A stretch of 64,000 nucleotides of DNA from Dechloromonas sp. A34. GTDB taxonomy: Bacteria > Pseudomonadota > Gammaproteobacteria > Burkholderiales > Rhodocyclaceae. The notes under the pieces were generated by a model. It saw only the letters and a list, made by a program, of their open reading frames with translations. It was not told where the DNA came from and searched no databases. A program made the position numbers and the translations under genes. The stretch lies in NCBI RefSeq assembly GCF_026261605.1, contig NZ_CP102486.1, forward strand, positions 2,976,001-3,040,000, given 5' to 3'. Position 1 is the first letter of the stretch, and each line of letters starts with the position of its first letter. This document shows, one piece after another, positions 9,446 through 18,145 of the stretch.

Positions 9446-10924
9446 TCATTCAATCGAGGCTGGTGCAGAGGTCTGTGTCGGCCGGCCACCGAGGATTCCC
9501 TCGTAATCGGCCACCGGATTGCCAATGACGATATGGCCGTCGACGATCTCGTATTGGCGGAGTTCGTCGCAGTGGGCGCTGCCGCGCACCTTGACGACGG
9601 CCATGACGCGTTTGAGGCGGCTCTCGACTTCGATGTAACGCTGGACAATGATGGCGTCGGTAAGAAAAGCCGAGCCATAGGGTGAAAAGCGGAGATCCGT
9701 GTAGCGGTCTTCGAGTTCCGAGGTCATCAGTACCGTGACACCGAGACCGGAGAGCACGGCGACCATGCGAAACAGCGACTCGCGAAAGTCTTCTCGGAAG
9801 CTCGGCGCTACCGCCAGTTCGAAGCCGGACAAGGAGTCGATCACCACCCGGGTGGCTTTCATCTTGTCAATGAGGTCGACCAGGCGTTGAACAATCTCGT
9901 CGATCGACAGATCCAGCGCCCGCGTATTGATCAGCCCGAGGCTGCCGGCGCGCACCATGTCGTCGATCGTGCGCGTTCGCGACTGGCTGGGTGTTTGCTC
10001 GAACGCGACGATGATGCCCGGCTCGCCGATGCGCACGCCCTCGGCCAGAAAGGCCGTGGCGAGTATGGTCTTGCCCGATCCGGATGGCCCCGCCACCAGC
10101 ATCGAATAGCCAGCCGGCAAGCCGCCGCCGAGCATTTGGTCGAGGTCCGGGACGCCCATGGTCAGCCGTGCTTCGCTCGGTTTCGGGGCAGCCTCCTGGT
10201 GCGCTCTGCCGCTGTCGTCGCGAACGATGGCCGCGGGAAATACTTCGACCCCATCGCCGGTAATGCGAAAGGTATGCATCCCCGGGCGGGTTGCCTGGCC
10301 ACGCATTTTCAGAACCTGCAGCTTGCGCACCATCGAATTGCGCGAGACGAGCTGGTCCAGTACGAGCAGGCCGTCGGCTACGGTGAACACCGGCGGGGGA
10401 TCGCTTTCCGAGAGATATTCGCCAATCAGAAAGGTGGTCGCCTGCCAGCCGGTGAGGAGGACACCCAGTTGTTGGATGAACTGTTGCAGGTTGAGCCGGT
10501 CCTGCTTCTGGCGTCCTGCCTCGAGCATGACCGAACGGAACGAATCGACAAAGACCAGGGCTGGCGAAAATGCCTCGACCTCTTTGGTGATATGCGCCAG
10601 TAGCTGGTCGAAATTGCCCATCGAGATCTCGTCGCTCAAATTGACGAAGCGGATCGAGGTGTCGATTTTTTCGGCGTCGAAAAAGGAGAACTGCTGCTGA
10701 TAACGCAGCATCTTCAAGGGCGGCTCGCCGAGCACGGTGAAGAACAGTGCCGGCCGCTCCGGTGTCGCCAGGGAGAACATGATCTGGTGGGCCAGCGTCG
10801 TCTTGCCTGAGCCTGGTGTTCCGACAATCAGATTGAAGGAAAATTCCGGCAGGCCGCCGCCCAGTATGGCATCGAGCCCGGGCACCCCGGTGGCGAGTCG
10901 GTGAATGGCGACTTTGTTGTTCAT
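9446..10924 (-). CDS. KaiC-like double RecA-domain ATPase
   Basis: 492 residues from the ATG at 10924, preceded by GGAGAG. Two tandem KaiC/RecA domains are evident. The first has Walker A GTPGSGKTTL (about 34-43) after the typical start TGVPGLDAILGGGLPE. The second has TMGVPDLDQMLGGGLPAGYS followed by AGPSGSGKTIL (about 278). Proteobacterial KaiC-like proteins are soluble hexameric ATPases/autokinases usually tied to signal transduction rather than a full circadian clock; no kaiA or kaiB is visible. Its start overlaps the stop of the upstream small gene (ATGA), and its stop overlaps a possible start of the downstream GGDEF-EAL gene, suggesting that it regulates or is regulated by c-di-GMP turnover. 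Confidence 0.93.
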   Translation of the reverse strand: MNNKVAIHRLATGVPGLDAILGGGLPEFSFNLIVGTPGSGKTTLAHQIMFSLATPERPALFFTVLGEPPLKMLRYQQQFSFFDAEKIDTSIRFVNLSDEISMGNFDQLLAHITKEVEAFSPALVFVDSFRSVMLEAGRQKQDRLNLQQFIQQLGVLLTGWQATTFLIGEYLSESDPPPVFTVADGLLVLDQLVSRNSMVRKLQVLKMRGQATRPGMHTFRITGDGVEVFPAAIVRDDSGRAHQEAAPKPSEARLTMGVPDLDQMLGGGLPAGYSMLVAGPSGSGKTILATAFLAEGVRIGEPGIIVAFEQTPSQSRTRTIDDMVRAGSLGLINTRALDLSIDEIVQRLVDLIDKMKATRVVIDSLSGFELAVAPSFREDFRESLFRMVAVLSGLGVTVLMTSELEDRYTDLRFSPYGSAFLTDAIIVQRYIEVESRLKRVMAVVKVRGSAHCDELRQYEIVDGHIVIGNPVADYEGILGGRPTQTSAPASIE

Positions 10925-11340
10925 GTTGTGCTCTCCGGTTTTGATGCGGGTAACGGCGGTGCCCAGATCGGGGCCAGCAGACGCTCGGCCAGCGATTGGC
11001 CGATCAGGCTGGCCAGTAGCTCCGTGAAGGTCACAAAAAGGGCATCGCTGGCCTCGATGGCAAGCGCTGTCTCGCAACTGGCAAGGCGTGCCTGAAGGGC
11101 TGCCAGCAGTTCTTCAGTGCTGCTGCCCGCATGCCCGGCCACCGCCAGGCAGGGGAGGGTCCGGCCGGCGAGATGAAGAGAACGCCGGAGCAGGACATCG
11201 ACCCCTTGCCCGCCGATCACCGGGGCGAGCCGGACTCTGGCGTCGTGCCAGATACTGATTGCGGCGTCGGCGACTGCCTTGGCGTCGGCGCCACTCCCAG
11301 CCCGCTGCACCAGTGTTCTCCTGCTGATCTCGCGGTTCAT
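10921..11340 (-). CDS. Small protein coupled to the KaiC-like ATPase
   Basis: 139 residues from the ATG at 11340, with AGAGGGA upstream. The N-terminal half contains ISIWHDARVRLAPVIGGQGV and RRSLHLAG; the C-terminal half is helical (FTELLASLIGQSLAERLL). No membrane segment or enzyme motif is evident and I cannot assign a family name. Its stop codon overlaps the kaiC start as ATGA. A partner or regulatory subunit of the KaiC-like ATPase is the simplest inference from context. Confidence 0.8.
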   Translation of the reverse strand: MNREISRRTLVQRAGSGADAKAVADAAISIWHDARVRLAPVIGGQGVDVLLRRSLHLAGRTLPCLAVAGHAGSSTEELLAALQARLASCETALAIEASDALFVTFTELLASLIGQSLAERLLAPIWAPPLPASKPESTT

Positions 11341-11636
11341 GTGGGAATCCCTCTTTGATATCGAAACGGGGGGAGGCAATTGCGTTCGCCACGACCTGCA
11401 CGGCGAAATGCAATTGTCGTGCAGAGGCCTTGACGAATCTGTGCCCTGTCGCACATATCCGCACCGCGCACACAGCCGCATTCCAATCGCGTGCCCGGCA
11501 GTGCGAAATCCGTCTTACCCGGAGTGGCTATGGGTGCTGCCGTACGGAAAATGAAGTGGTCAACGACTAGCCTGTCGTTGAGGCCGGCCCCGATGTTTTC
11601 CCGGCAAAGCCGGTCGCCACCAGAAAAGGATTCATC

Positions 11637-11837
11637 ATGAGCACACCCCTCAGAAAAACAGTCGCGTCGCCGTGTGCAACGGCAGCGGCGAACGATCTAG
11701 TCGCCAGCAGCCCGTTTGCCGACTACGAAAAGATTCATGCGCTGGCAATAAGGAGGGGGAACATTGCCGAGAACGGCAGCGAGTCGACAGCGCCCGCGCC
11801 AGTCGAAGAAGAGATTTGCTATCCGGGCGTCAGATAA
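11637..11837 (+). CDS. Possible short hypothetical protein
   Basis: 66 codons with AAGGATTC eight bases before the ATG. The product has no recognisable domain, and a second overlapping frame is also open, so coding is uncertain. The flanking 11341-11636 stretch holds the divergent upstream region of the KaiC operon and no other feature I can identify. Confidence 0.3.
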   Translation: MSTPLRKTVASPCATAAANDLVASSPFADYEKIHALAIRRGNIAENGSESTAPAPVEEEICYPGVR

Positions 11838-11877
11838 ATGCGATGGTCACCAAAGCCGCAAACGACAACCTGAAAAG

Positions 11878-12321
11878 CTAGATCAAGGCCCCATCGTCGC
11901 CGTCGGTTGCCGGCGAACCGGTATCGATATTCCCTTGCCGCAAGTCCGCCCGGGCGCGCTCGGCCAGTCGTTGATACTTGCTGCGGATGGCGTCGAGCTC
12001 AGCCTCTTCGAGTTGCTCGAGGTCGAGCAGGGCATTGTGAGCACCGTCGCTGGAACGGATCACTTCATCCAGCTTGATCTGCATGGCTTCGGAGTCGACG
12101 TTCTGGGTGTGCTGGATCAGAAACACCATCAAAAAGGTGACGATGGTGGTTCCCGTGTTGATGACCAGTTGCCAGGTGTCGCCGAAGCCGAATAGCGGGC
12201 CGCTGCAGATCCAGACCAGGATGATGCTGAGCGCGATGCCAAAGGTAGCCGGGCGGCCGGCCATGCGCGCCGTCCATTTGGCAAAACGACTGAAGCGCGA
12301 CCGGTTGCGGGCGCGTGTCAA
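11878..12321 (-). CDS. Low-affinity iron permease family protein (PF04120-like)
   Basis: About 147 residues. After a short basic N-terminus (RFSRFAKWTARMAGRPATF) come two membrane helices (SIILVWICSGPLF and VINTGTTIVTFLMVFLIQHTQN), then the conserved charged tail beginning DSEAMQIKLDEVIRSSDGAHN and a coiled C-terminus. This is the pattern of the PF04120 family. The reading frame is open much further upstream, but that part lies antisense-shifted over a separate DUF1328 gene and has no family character, so the true start is probably the TTG at 12321. Support for that start is weak because no clear ribosome site precedes it. Confidence 0.7.
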   Translation of the reverse strand: MTRARNRSRFSRFAKWTARMAGRPATFGIALSIILVWICSGPLFGFGDTWQLVINTGTTIVTFLMVFLIQHTQNVDSEAMQIKLDEVIRSSDGAHNALLDLEQLEEAELDAIRSKYQRLAERARADLRQGNIDTGSPATDGDDGALI

Positions 12322-12347
12322 ATGCTTGCCCGCGCAACCGGGGGTCG

Positions 12348-12512
12348 CTACTTGCGCCGTACCAGCCCCATGACGAGCGACACGACGAACAGCAGGATGA
12401 AGATGAAGAACAGGATCTTGGCAATCTCGACGGCACCGGCGGCAATGCCGGTGAAGCCGAAGAGCGCGGCGATCAACGCGACGATGAAGAACACGACGGC
12501 GTAGTGCAGCAT
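12348..12512 (-). CDS. DUF1328 small membrane protein
   Basis: 54 residues, [18 protein letters not shown] then [20 protein letters not shown], ending in VRRK, which is the typical two-helix DUF1328 (YtjA-like) inner-membrane protein. GGAAAGGAAAA lies immediately upstream of the ATG. It sits among other small stress-associated proteins, and its function is unknown. Confidence 0.88.
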   Translation of the reverse strand: MLHYAVVFFIVALIAALFGFTGIAAGAVEIAKILFFIFILLFVVSLVMGLVRRK

Positions 12513-12571
12513 GGTTTTTCCTTTCCTTAACTTCCCGTGTTCCGCTCAATAGACGGATTCGGGAGGAAACG

Positions 12572-12730
12572 TCACAGCTTGCCCAGCATGAAGAGTACGA
12601 GCAGGATCACCAGAACCAGCCCGAGACCGCCACTGGGACCGTAACCCCAGCCCCGACTGTGGGGCCAGCTGGGGAATGAGCCGATCAGCATGAGTACAAC
12701 GATGATCAGCAGAATTGTTCCGATTGACAT
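12572..12730 (-). CDS. DUF3309 small membrane protein
   Basis: 52 residues: an N-terminal hydrophobic helix (MSIGTILLIIVVLMLIGSFP), a Trp/Gly/Ser linker with HSRGWGYGPSGG, and a second hydrophobic helix ending MLGKL. This is the DUF3309 pattern found in many Proteobacteria. AAGGAGAAA precedes the ATG. Confidence 0.85.
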   Translation of the reverse strand: MSIGTILLIIVVLMLIGSFPSWPHSRGWGYGPSGGLGLVLVILLVLFMLGKL

Positions 12731-12958
12731 TTGATTTCTCCTTGTCCTGGTTTGTAGCCGCCCGGCGCCGATCTTGTAGATAAGCCAGCGCGGTGACTAC
12801 TTGCCATCCAGACTACGCGGCCCCCACCCAGCGTCTGTACGCCAGCACACAGACAATGCCTGGCCGGTGGATGAGGATGTGATTCAGGAAAGTGCGCTTT
12901 CGGGTGCTTTCCCGCCACCGGCAATAGCCCCCTCGCAACATAGGCATAAGGAGAAATC

Positions 12959-13291
12959 ATGATCAATGGAACGTTCACCAACGATGGGACGGTCGAAGGC
13001 AGCAAGCAGGCCCTCGTCACGGATCTCAAAAATGCTGTCGGCGATGCCGGCAACCTGGTCAACAACGCTGCCGCAGCAACTGTCGATGAGTTTGCACAGG
13101 CCAGAACCAAGCTCGAAGCCCGCCTTGACCAGGCCAAGACCCGGCTGATCGATGCCAGCCACGCGGTGTCGGACAAGGCCAAGTGCACGGCTGATGCCAC
13201 CGATCAGTTCGTCCGGGACAACCCCTGGAAGGTGCTCGGGGTCGCCGCAGCGGCCGGGATTGTCATCGGCGCCATTCTCAGCCGCCGCTGA
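12959..13291 (+). CDS. YqjD/ElaB-like (DUF883) membrane-anchored protein
   Basis: 110 residues with AAGGAGAAA upstream. A long amphipathic helical region rich in Ala, Asp and Lys is followed by the diagnostic RDNPWKVLGVAAAAGIVIGA and a final SRR, a C-terminal membrane anchor. The E. coli relatives ElaB and YqjD are stationary-phase inner-membrane proteins, and YqjD associates with ribosomes. The position next to CsbD and DUF1328 genes fits a general stress block. Confidence 0.88.
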   Translation: MINGTFTNDGTVEGSKQALVTDLKNAVGDAGNLVNNAAAATVDEFAQARTKLEARLDQAKTRLIDASHAVSDKAKCTADATDQFVRDNPWKVLGVAAAAGIVIGAILSRR

Positions 13292-13508
13292 TCGTCCGCG
13301 GCAGGATTTTGGGCGTCAGCCGGGCCGATGCCCGGCGCATATGTATCGAACCGTACTGACCGGCTGTGACCAAGCGAATAGTCTTGGTTCAGCATCAAGG
13401 GCTTTCCCGGCAAGTACCCAAAGACCTGCCAGTTCCGGAAAGCCCGCTGTCAGTCAGGATGCCCGAGTGGTCTGGTGACTGCTCGGAACACAAGCAAAGG
13501 AGTTGAAC

Positions 13509-13733
13509 ATGAACTGGGATATCGTTGAAGGTAACTGGAAACAATTCAAGGGCAAGGTCAAGACGCAGTGGGGCAAGCTCACCGACGACCACCTCGATGT
13601 GATCGCCGGCAAGCGCGACCAGTTGGCCGGCAAGCTGCAGGAAAGCTACGGCATCACCAAGGACGAAGCCGAGGAGCAGATCAAGCGTTTCGAAGATGCC
13701 AACAAGGACTTTCGTCCCCCCGGCGCTTCCTGA
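13509..13733 (+). CDS. CsbD family stress-response protein
   Basis: 74 residues starting MNWDIVEGNWKQFKGK, with the characteristic QWGKLTDDHLDVIAGKRDQL and GKLQESYGITKDEAEEQI segments. AAAGGAG lies seven bases before the ATG at 13509 (a TTG six bases earlier is less likely). CsbD proteins are small cytoplasmic stress-induced proteins of unknown mechanism. Confidence 0.92.
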   Translation: MNWDIVEGNWKQFKGKVKTQWGKLTDDHLDVIAGKRDQLAGKLQESYGITKDEAEEQIKRFEDANKDFRPPGAS

Positions 13734-13754
13734 GCAAAGCGCAGCAAAATCACC

Positions 13755-13943
13755 ATGAAAAGCCTTTTGCTGCCAGGGGGCAGTCTCGCCACACACGGCC
13801 GGTCATGCCCCCTTTGCAACGGTTCGACCAACCGTATTCCCCGACGCTGGATCGATTTGCTACAGAGCATTTTCGTTCCCGTTCAACGTCATCGTTGTCG
13901 TTCGATGCGCTGTGGCTGGGAAGGCAATCTGCGCGAGAAGTGA
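13755..13943 (+). CDS. Small zinc-ribbon-like protein
   Basis: 62 residues. The pattern CPLCNGSTNRIPRRWIDLL, then VPVQRHRCRSMRCGWEGNL, gives a CxxC followed about 30 residues later by C-x4-C, a plausible single zinc site. The conserved RIPRR-x-D and CxWEGNL look like a real domain, although I cannot name it. The gene begins 21 bases after csbD and may be co-transcribed. The ribosome site is weak. Confidence 0.55.
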   Translation: MKSLLLPGGSLATHGRSCPLCNGSTNRIPRRWIDLLQSIFVPVQRHRCRSMRCGWEGNLREK

Positions 13944-13976
13944 TCGCTCCGGTCATACCATTTGAAGGAAGAGCAC

Positions 13977-14264
13977 ATGTCGAGCATCGGTTTTCACGAG
14001 CCTGTCGAAGAACTTTCCGCCGAAACGCGCGACCTGCATCGGGCCATCGTCTCCCTGATGGAGGAGTTCGAAGCCATCGACTGGTACAACCAGCGTTGCG
14101 ATGCCTGCAGCGACACCGAACTCAAGGCCATCCTCGAACACAACCGGGATGAGGAAAAGGAACACGCCGCAATGTTGCTGGAGTGGATTCGGCGCCATGA
14201 CGGCAAGCTCTCCGGACAGCTCAAGACCTATCTGTTCAGCGAAAAGCCGGTTGCCGGCCATTAG
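13977..14264 (+). CDS. Encapsulated-ferritin-like (EncFtn) protein
   Basis: 95 residues beginning MSSIGFHEPVEELS. The body matches the EncFtn family: DLHRAIVSLMEEFEAIDWYN and AILEHNRDEEKEHAAMLLEW, with candidate ferroxidase residues E30, E60 and H63. Family members form decameric rings that oxidise Fe(II), normally inside encapsulin nanocompartments. Here the protein ends at LFSEKPVAGH with no C-terminal encapsulin-targeting peptide, and no encapsulin gene is in the window. GAAGGAAGAG precedes the ATG. The next gene starts seven bases after its stop. Confidence 0.85.
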   Translation: MSSIGFHEPVEELSAETRDLHRAIVSLMEEFEAIDWYNQRCDACSDTELKAILEHNRDEEKEHAAMLLEWIRRHDGKLSGQLKTYLFSEKPVAGH

Positions 14265-14271
14265 TAGAGTC

Positions 14272-16392
14272 ATGCCGAATACCAGCCCGGCCGTGAGTAC
14301 GCCGCCGACCACCGTTCTCCTGGTTGAAGACGATCCGGCCGACGCAAAGCTGATTCAGGAGGCACTGGCCGGGTCGGTCGGGCATACCTATCAGGTCACC
14401 TGGGTAACCCAGTTGTCGACGGCGCTTGAGTTGCTGGGCAAGGCCAGCAGCGACGTTATCCTGCTTGACCTGAGCCTGCCCGATGCAAAGGGTATCGAAG
14501 CATTCGACCAGATCTTCAAGGCGGCGCCGCGGGCGCTGATTCTCGTCCTCAGTGGCGCAACCGACGAAGAGTTGCTGTACCAGGCCATGCAGCGCGGCGC
14601 CCACGACTATTTTGCCAAGGGCCAGATCGATGCCCACTGGTTGCCACATGCGCTGCGCTACATCATGGATCGCAAGGTGGCGCAGGGCGCACTACGCGAC
14701 AGCGAAGATCGTTTTCGGTCGATCAGCGACGCCTCGCCGCTTGGCATTTTCGTTTCCGATGCGCAGGGCGAATGCGTTTATACCAACGAGGCGTATCAGA
14801 AGATATCCGGGCTGAGCTTCGAGCAGGCCCTGGGCACCAAATGGAGCTCGGCGATCCATGCTGATGATCGGCAGCGCATCGTCGCTGAATGGCGCGACGC
14901 AGTGCGCAGCCAAGAGCCATTTCAGACCGAGGTGCGCTTTCTGCGTGAGGACGGCAGCCTGGTCTGGACCCGCCTGAATGCGGCCGCCATGCGCGATGGC
15001 CCGGGTTCGCGCGGCCGGGTGCAGACGGTCGAGGACATCACCGAACGCAAGGCCGCGGATCACGAGCTGGAACTGGCCCAGGAGGCCCTGTTCGAGGAGA
15101 AGGAGCGGGCCCAGGTGACGCTCAATTCGATTGGCGATGCCGTCCTGAGCACCGACATCTCGGGCAATGTCACCTTTCTGAATCAGGTGGCCGAGACGAT
15201 GACCGGCTGGTCCGCCGCGGACGCGCAGGGTCGGCCGCTGACCGAAGTTTTCCGGATCATCGACGGGACAACCCGCCAGCCGGCCGATGACCCGGGGTGC
15301 CGCGCCATTGCCGAGAACCGGGTGGTCGGTCTGGCGACGGACAGCATCCTGATCCGGCGCGATGGTCTGGAGTCCGCCATCGAGGATTCCTCGGCCCCGA
15401 TCCACCACCGGGATGGCCGGGTTACCGGCGCCGTGATCGTCTTTCACGATGTCAGCGAAGCGCGCGCCATGGCGCAGAAAATGTCGCATCTGGCCCAGCA
15501 TGATTTCCTGACCGGCCTGCCCAACCGGCTGTTGCTGACCGAACGCTTTTCGCGGGCGATCGGGCAGGCGCAGCGGCACCGCAAGCAGGTCGCCTTGCTT
15601 TTCCTCGATCTCGACTACTTCAAGAACATCAATGATTCGCTTGGCCATGAAATCGGCGACCGCCTGCTGCAGTCGATTGCCGAGCGCCTGGTCGACTGCG
15701 TGCGGACGACCGATACCGTCTGTCGCCAGGGCGGCGACGAGTTCGTGATTCTGCTTGCCGAAATCGAACACCAGCAGGATGCGGCCCAGGTCGCCGACAA
15801 ACTGCTGGCGGCCCTGCTCGTACCGCACCACATCGACGGCCATGACCTCCACGTCACTTTGAGCATCGGCATCAGCATCTATCCTGACGATGGCACCAGT
15901 GCCGATGCCGTGATGCAGAACGCTGATACCGCGATGTATCACGCCAAGGCCAAGGGGCGGAACAATTACCAGTTCTTCACCGCCGACATGAACGCCCGGG
16001 CCGTCCAGCGCCTGTACGTCGAGAACAGCCTGCGCCGGGCCTTGAAGCAGGACGAATTCGAACTGCACTATCAGCCGAAGATCGAAATCGCCTCCGGCGC
16101 GATGATCGGTGTCGAGGCGCTGGTCCGCTGGCAGGACCCGGATCTGGGCATGGTTTATCCGGGCCGCTTCGTGCCCATCGCCGAAGAGTGCGGCCTGATC
16201 GTGAACATCGGGCGCTGGGTGTTGCGCGAAGCCTGTCGCCAGGTTCAGGTCTGGCTCGCGGCCGGTCTGCCCGCCGTGCCGGTGTCGGTCAATATTTCGG
16301 CAGTTGAATTCAGGCACCTGGACTTCATCAAGGGGGTTACCCTGATCCTCGAGGAGACGGGCTGGACCCGCGCTATCTCGAACTGGAACTGA
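14272..16392 (+). CDS. Response regulator with PAS-PAS-GGDEF and the first part of an EAL domain (frameshifted)
   Basis: Reads as 706 residues, but the frame breaks near 16361. REC domain: VLLVEDDPAD, phospho-acceptor D66 in LLDLSLPD, and the conserved Lys in DYFAKGQ. PAS domains lie at about 143-263 and 277-403. GGDEF (motif QGGDEF near 486) has its RxxD site RTTD. The EAL domain starts with VEALVRWQDP, but after LILEETG the frame gives WTRAISNWN and a stop, where the family expects GLDPRYLELELTES. One extra C in GGCTGG (to GGCCTGG) restores a continuous gene to 16799 (842 residues). As read, the EAL part would lack its active-site second half, leaving a cyclase only. Confidence 0.85.
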   Translation: MPNTSPAVSTPPTTVLLVEDDPADAKLIQEALAGSVGHTYQVTWVTQLSTALELLGKASSDVILLDLSLPDAKGIEAFDQIFKAAPRALILVLSGATDEELLYQAMQRGAHDYFAKGQIDAHWLPHALRYIMDRKVAQGALRDSEDRFRSISDASPLGIFVSDAQGECVYTNEAYQKISGLSFEQALGTKWSSAIHADDRQRIVAEWRDAVRSQEPFQTEVRFLREDGSLVWTRLNAAAMRDGPGSRGRVQTVEDITERKAADHELELAQEALFEEKERAQVTLNSIGDAVLSTDISGNVTFLNQVAETMTGWSAADAQGRPLTEVFRIIDGTTRQPADDPGCRAIAENRVVGLATDSILIRRDGLESAIEDSSAPIHHRDGRVTGAVIVFHDVSEARAMAQKMSHLAQHDFLTGLPNRLLLTERFSRAIGQAQRHRKQVALLFLDLDYFKNINDSLGHEIGDRLLQSIAERLVDCVRTTDTVCRQGGDEFVILLAEIEHQQDAAQVADKLLAALLVPHHIDGHDLHVTLSIGISIYPDDGTSADAVMQNADTAMYHAKAKGRNNYQFFTADMNARAVQRLYVENSLRRALKQDEFELHYQPKIEIASGAMIGVEALVRWQDPDLGMVYPGRFVPIAEECGLIVNIGRWVLREACRQVQVWLAAGLPAVPVSVNISAVEFRHLDFIKGVTLILEETGWTRAISNWN

Positions 16393-16799
16393 CCGAAAGC
16401 ATTCTGATGCACGAAGCCGAAACTTCGGCGCTGGTTCTTCAGAAACTCAAGGCAATGGGCATCAGTCTGGCCATCGACGACTTCGGTACCGGTTATTCGA
16501 GCCTCAGCTATCTCAATCGCTTCCCGATCGATACGCTGAAAATCGACCAGTCCTTCGTCCGCGATATCGCGACCAATGCTGACGATGCGGCCATCGTCAG
16601 CGCAGTCATCGCGATGGGCAAGAATCTCAAGCAGCGGGTTATTGCCGAGGGGGTTGAAACCCGCGAACAACTGGCATTTCTGACCAGCCAGCAATGCGAC
16701 GAAGGGCAGGGCTACCTGTTCAGCTACCCGGTGTCGGCCGGGGACTTCGCCCGTTTGCTGGCGGCTGCCCCGACCGAGGCACATCCGCGGCCGACCTGA
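16362..16799 (+). CDS. Displaced C-terminal half of the EAL domain of the preceding gene
   Basis: 146 codons in the +1-shifted frame, reading LDPRYLELELTES, then IDDFGTGYSSLSYLNRFPID, RVIAEGVETREQLAFL and QGYLFSYP. These are the second half of an EAL phosphodiesterase domain, exactly continuing the gene that starts at 14272. It has no ribosome site of its own (the first ATG is at 16407), so independent expression is unlikely. Together the two segments make one REC-PAS-PAS-GGDEF-EAL gene with a one-base deletion or a sequence error. Confidence 0.8.
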   Translation: MDPRYLELELTESILMHEAETSALVLQKLKAMGISLAIDDFGTGYSSLSYLNRFPIDTLKIDQSFVRDIATNADDAAIVSAVIAMGKNLKQRVIAEGVETREQLAFLTSQQCDEGQGYLFSYPVSAGDFARLLAAAPTEAHPRPT

Positions 16800-16960
16800 G
16801 CCGGCGGGGAGGGGGCGCTATGTGCTCCAGCGCACTGAGCTGGTCAGTGCTATCCCATATCCTGAATGGATGCGTCGATACGCTCCGCGCGGAACGCGGA
16901 TGCCCTTCGCCACGGTGACATGCGTCGCTGAACCAAATTTTCGCGAAAGGTCGCCCCGAA

Positions 16961-18145
16961 TTGAGTGCAGGTAACAAACTCTCCGAATATCTTCGGCAGT
17001 TGCTGGTGCGGTTGCGCGGTGGCGAAACAACGCGGGGTTCGGTTGATGGGGAGGCGCCACTGCGCGCCGAGTTGTATAGCGCCGACCAGATGGCGCAGCA
17101 TGGCAAGGCGCTGGCGGCAAACCACCGCCTGGCTTCCGGCCCGGCCCCCGACTTGCTGCTGGCCAGGCTGGCCGACAATGAAAACATCCTGGTCGGTGTC
17201 TGCCAGTTGCTGACCTCGGCAGTGGCCGACAACCGGCGGATCACCCCGGCTGGCGAATGGCTGCTCGACAATTTTTACCTGATCGAAGAGCAGATCCGGA
17301 CTGCCAAGCGCCACCTGCCCAAGGGCTACAGCCTCGAACTGCCCCGCCTGGCCAGTGGTCAATCGGCCGGCCGGCCGCGGGTCTACGACATCGCGCTGGA
17401 AACGGTTGCCCATGGCGATGGCCGGGTCGATACCGAAACGCTGACCCGCTTCGTAGCCGCCTACCAGAGCGTCACCGATCTCAAACTGGGTGAGTTGTGG
17501 GCGATTCCGATCATGTTGCGCCTGGCGGTGATCGAAAACCTTCGCCGCGTCGGGGTGCGGATTGCCGCCGGCTGGGACGAGCGCAACCTGGCGGATTCCT
17601 GGGCCGACCTGATGGTCGATGCCGCCGACAACGACCCGAAAAGCCTGATCCTGGTGATCGCCGACATGGCGCGCTCGAATCCCCCGATGGGCAGTTCCTT
17701 CGTTGCCGAACTGGCGCGTCGCCTGCAGGGCAGGGGGCCGGCCCTGGCCTTGCCGCTGACCTGGATCGAACAGCGTCTGGCCGAATCCGGCCTGACCATC
17801 GCCCAGTTGGTCCAGACGGAAAACCAGTTGCAGGCCGCCGATCAGGTCTCGATCAGTAACAGCATCGGCAGTCTGCGGGTGCTCGGGGCAATGGACTGGC
17901 AGGAATTCGTCGAGACGCTCAGCGTCGTCGAGCAAAGCCTGCGCGAAGACCCCGCCGGCGTCTATGGCCAGATGGATTTCGCGACCCGCGACCGCTACCG
18001 TCACGCCGCCGAAGAAATTGCCCGCTATGGCAGCTTGAGCGAGGGCGAAGTCGCCCGTCAGGCTGTCGAACTGGCCCGCGCCGGGGGCTGGCCGAAAGCG
18101 CCGGCGCGGCCGGCGAGCGGGCCGGGCATGTCGGTTTCTATCTGA
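16961..18145 (+). CDS. Cyclic beta-glucan synthase-like protein, segment 1 of 3 (N-terminal domain)
   Basis: 394 residues from a TTG start. It matches the N-terminal part of NdvB-type cyclic beta-1,2-glucan synthases, including ANHRLASGPAPDLLLARLAD, NRRITPAGEWLLDNFYLIEE and HLPKGYSLELPRL, a region that in full-length enzymes precedes the GT84 transferase. The frame is lost near 18081: the last residues [10 protein letters not shown] are unlike the family, while the frame two bases over reads [20 protein letters not shown]. One additional C at about 18081 (CGCCCGGG) restores it. With a second correction near 23247 the three segments give one gene of 2914 codons. Confidence 0.8.
   Translation: MSAGNKLSEYLRQLLVRLRGGETTRGSVDGEAPLRAELYSADQMAQHGKALAANHRLASGPAPDLLLARLADNENILVGVCQLLTSAVADNRRITPAGEWLLDNFYLIEEQIRTAKRHLPKGYSLELPRLASGQSAGRPRVYDIALETVAHGDGRVDTETLTRFVAAYQSVTDLKLGELWAIPIMLRLAVIENLRRVGVRIAAGWDERNLADSWADLMVDAADNDPKSLILVIADMARSNPPMGSSFVAELARRLQGRGPALALPLTWIEQRLAESGLTIAQLVQTENQLQAADQVSISNSIGSLRVLGAMDWQEFVETLSVVEQSLREDPAGVYGQMDFATRDRYRHAAEEIARYGSLSEGEVARQAVELARAGGWPKAPARPASGPGMSVSI

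Noticed and set aside
12321..12549. N-terminal extension of the iron-permease protein
   Set aside because: The Arg/His-rich extension has no family character and is the wrong frame over a clear DUF1328 gene with its own ribosome site.
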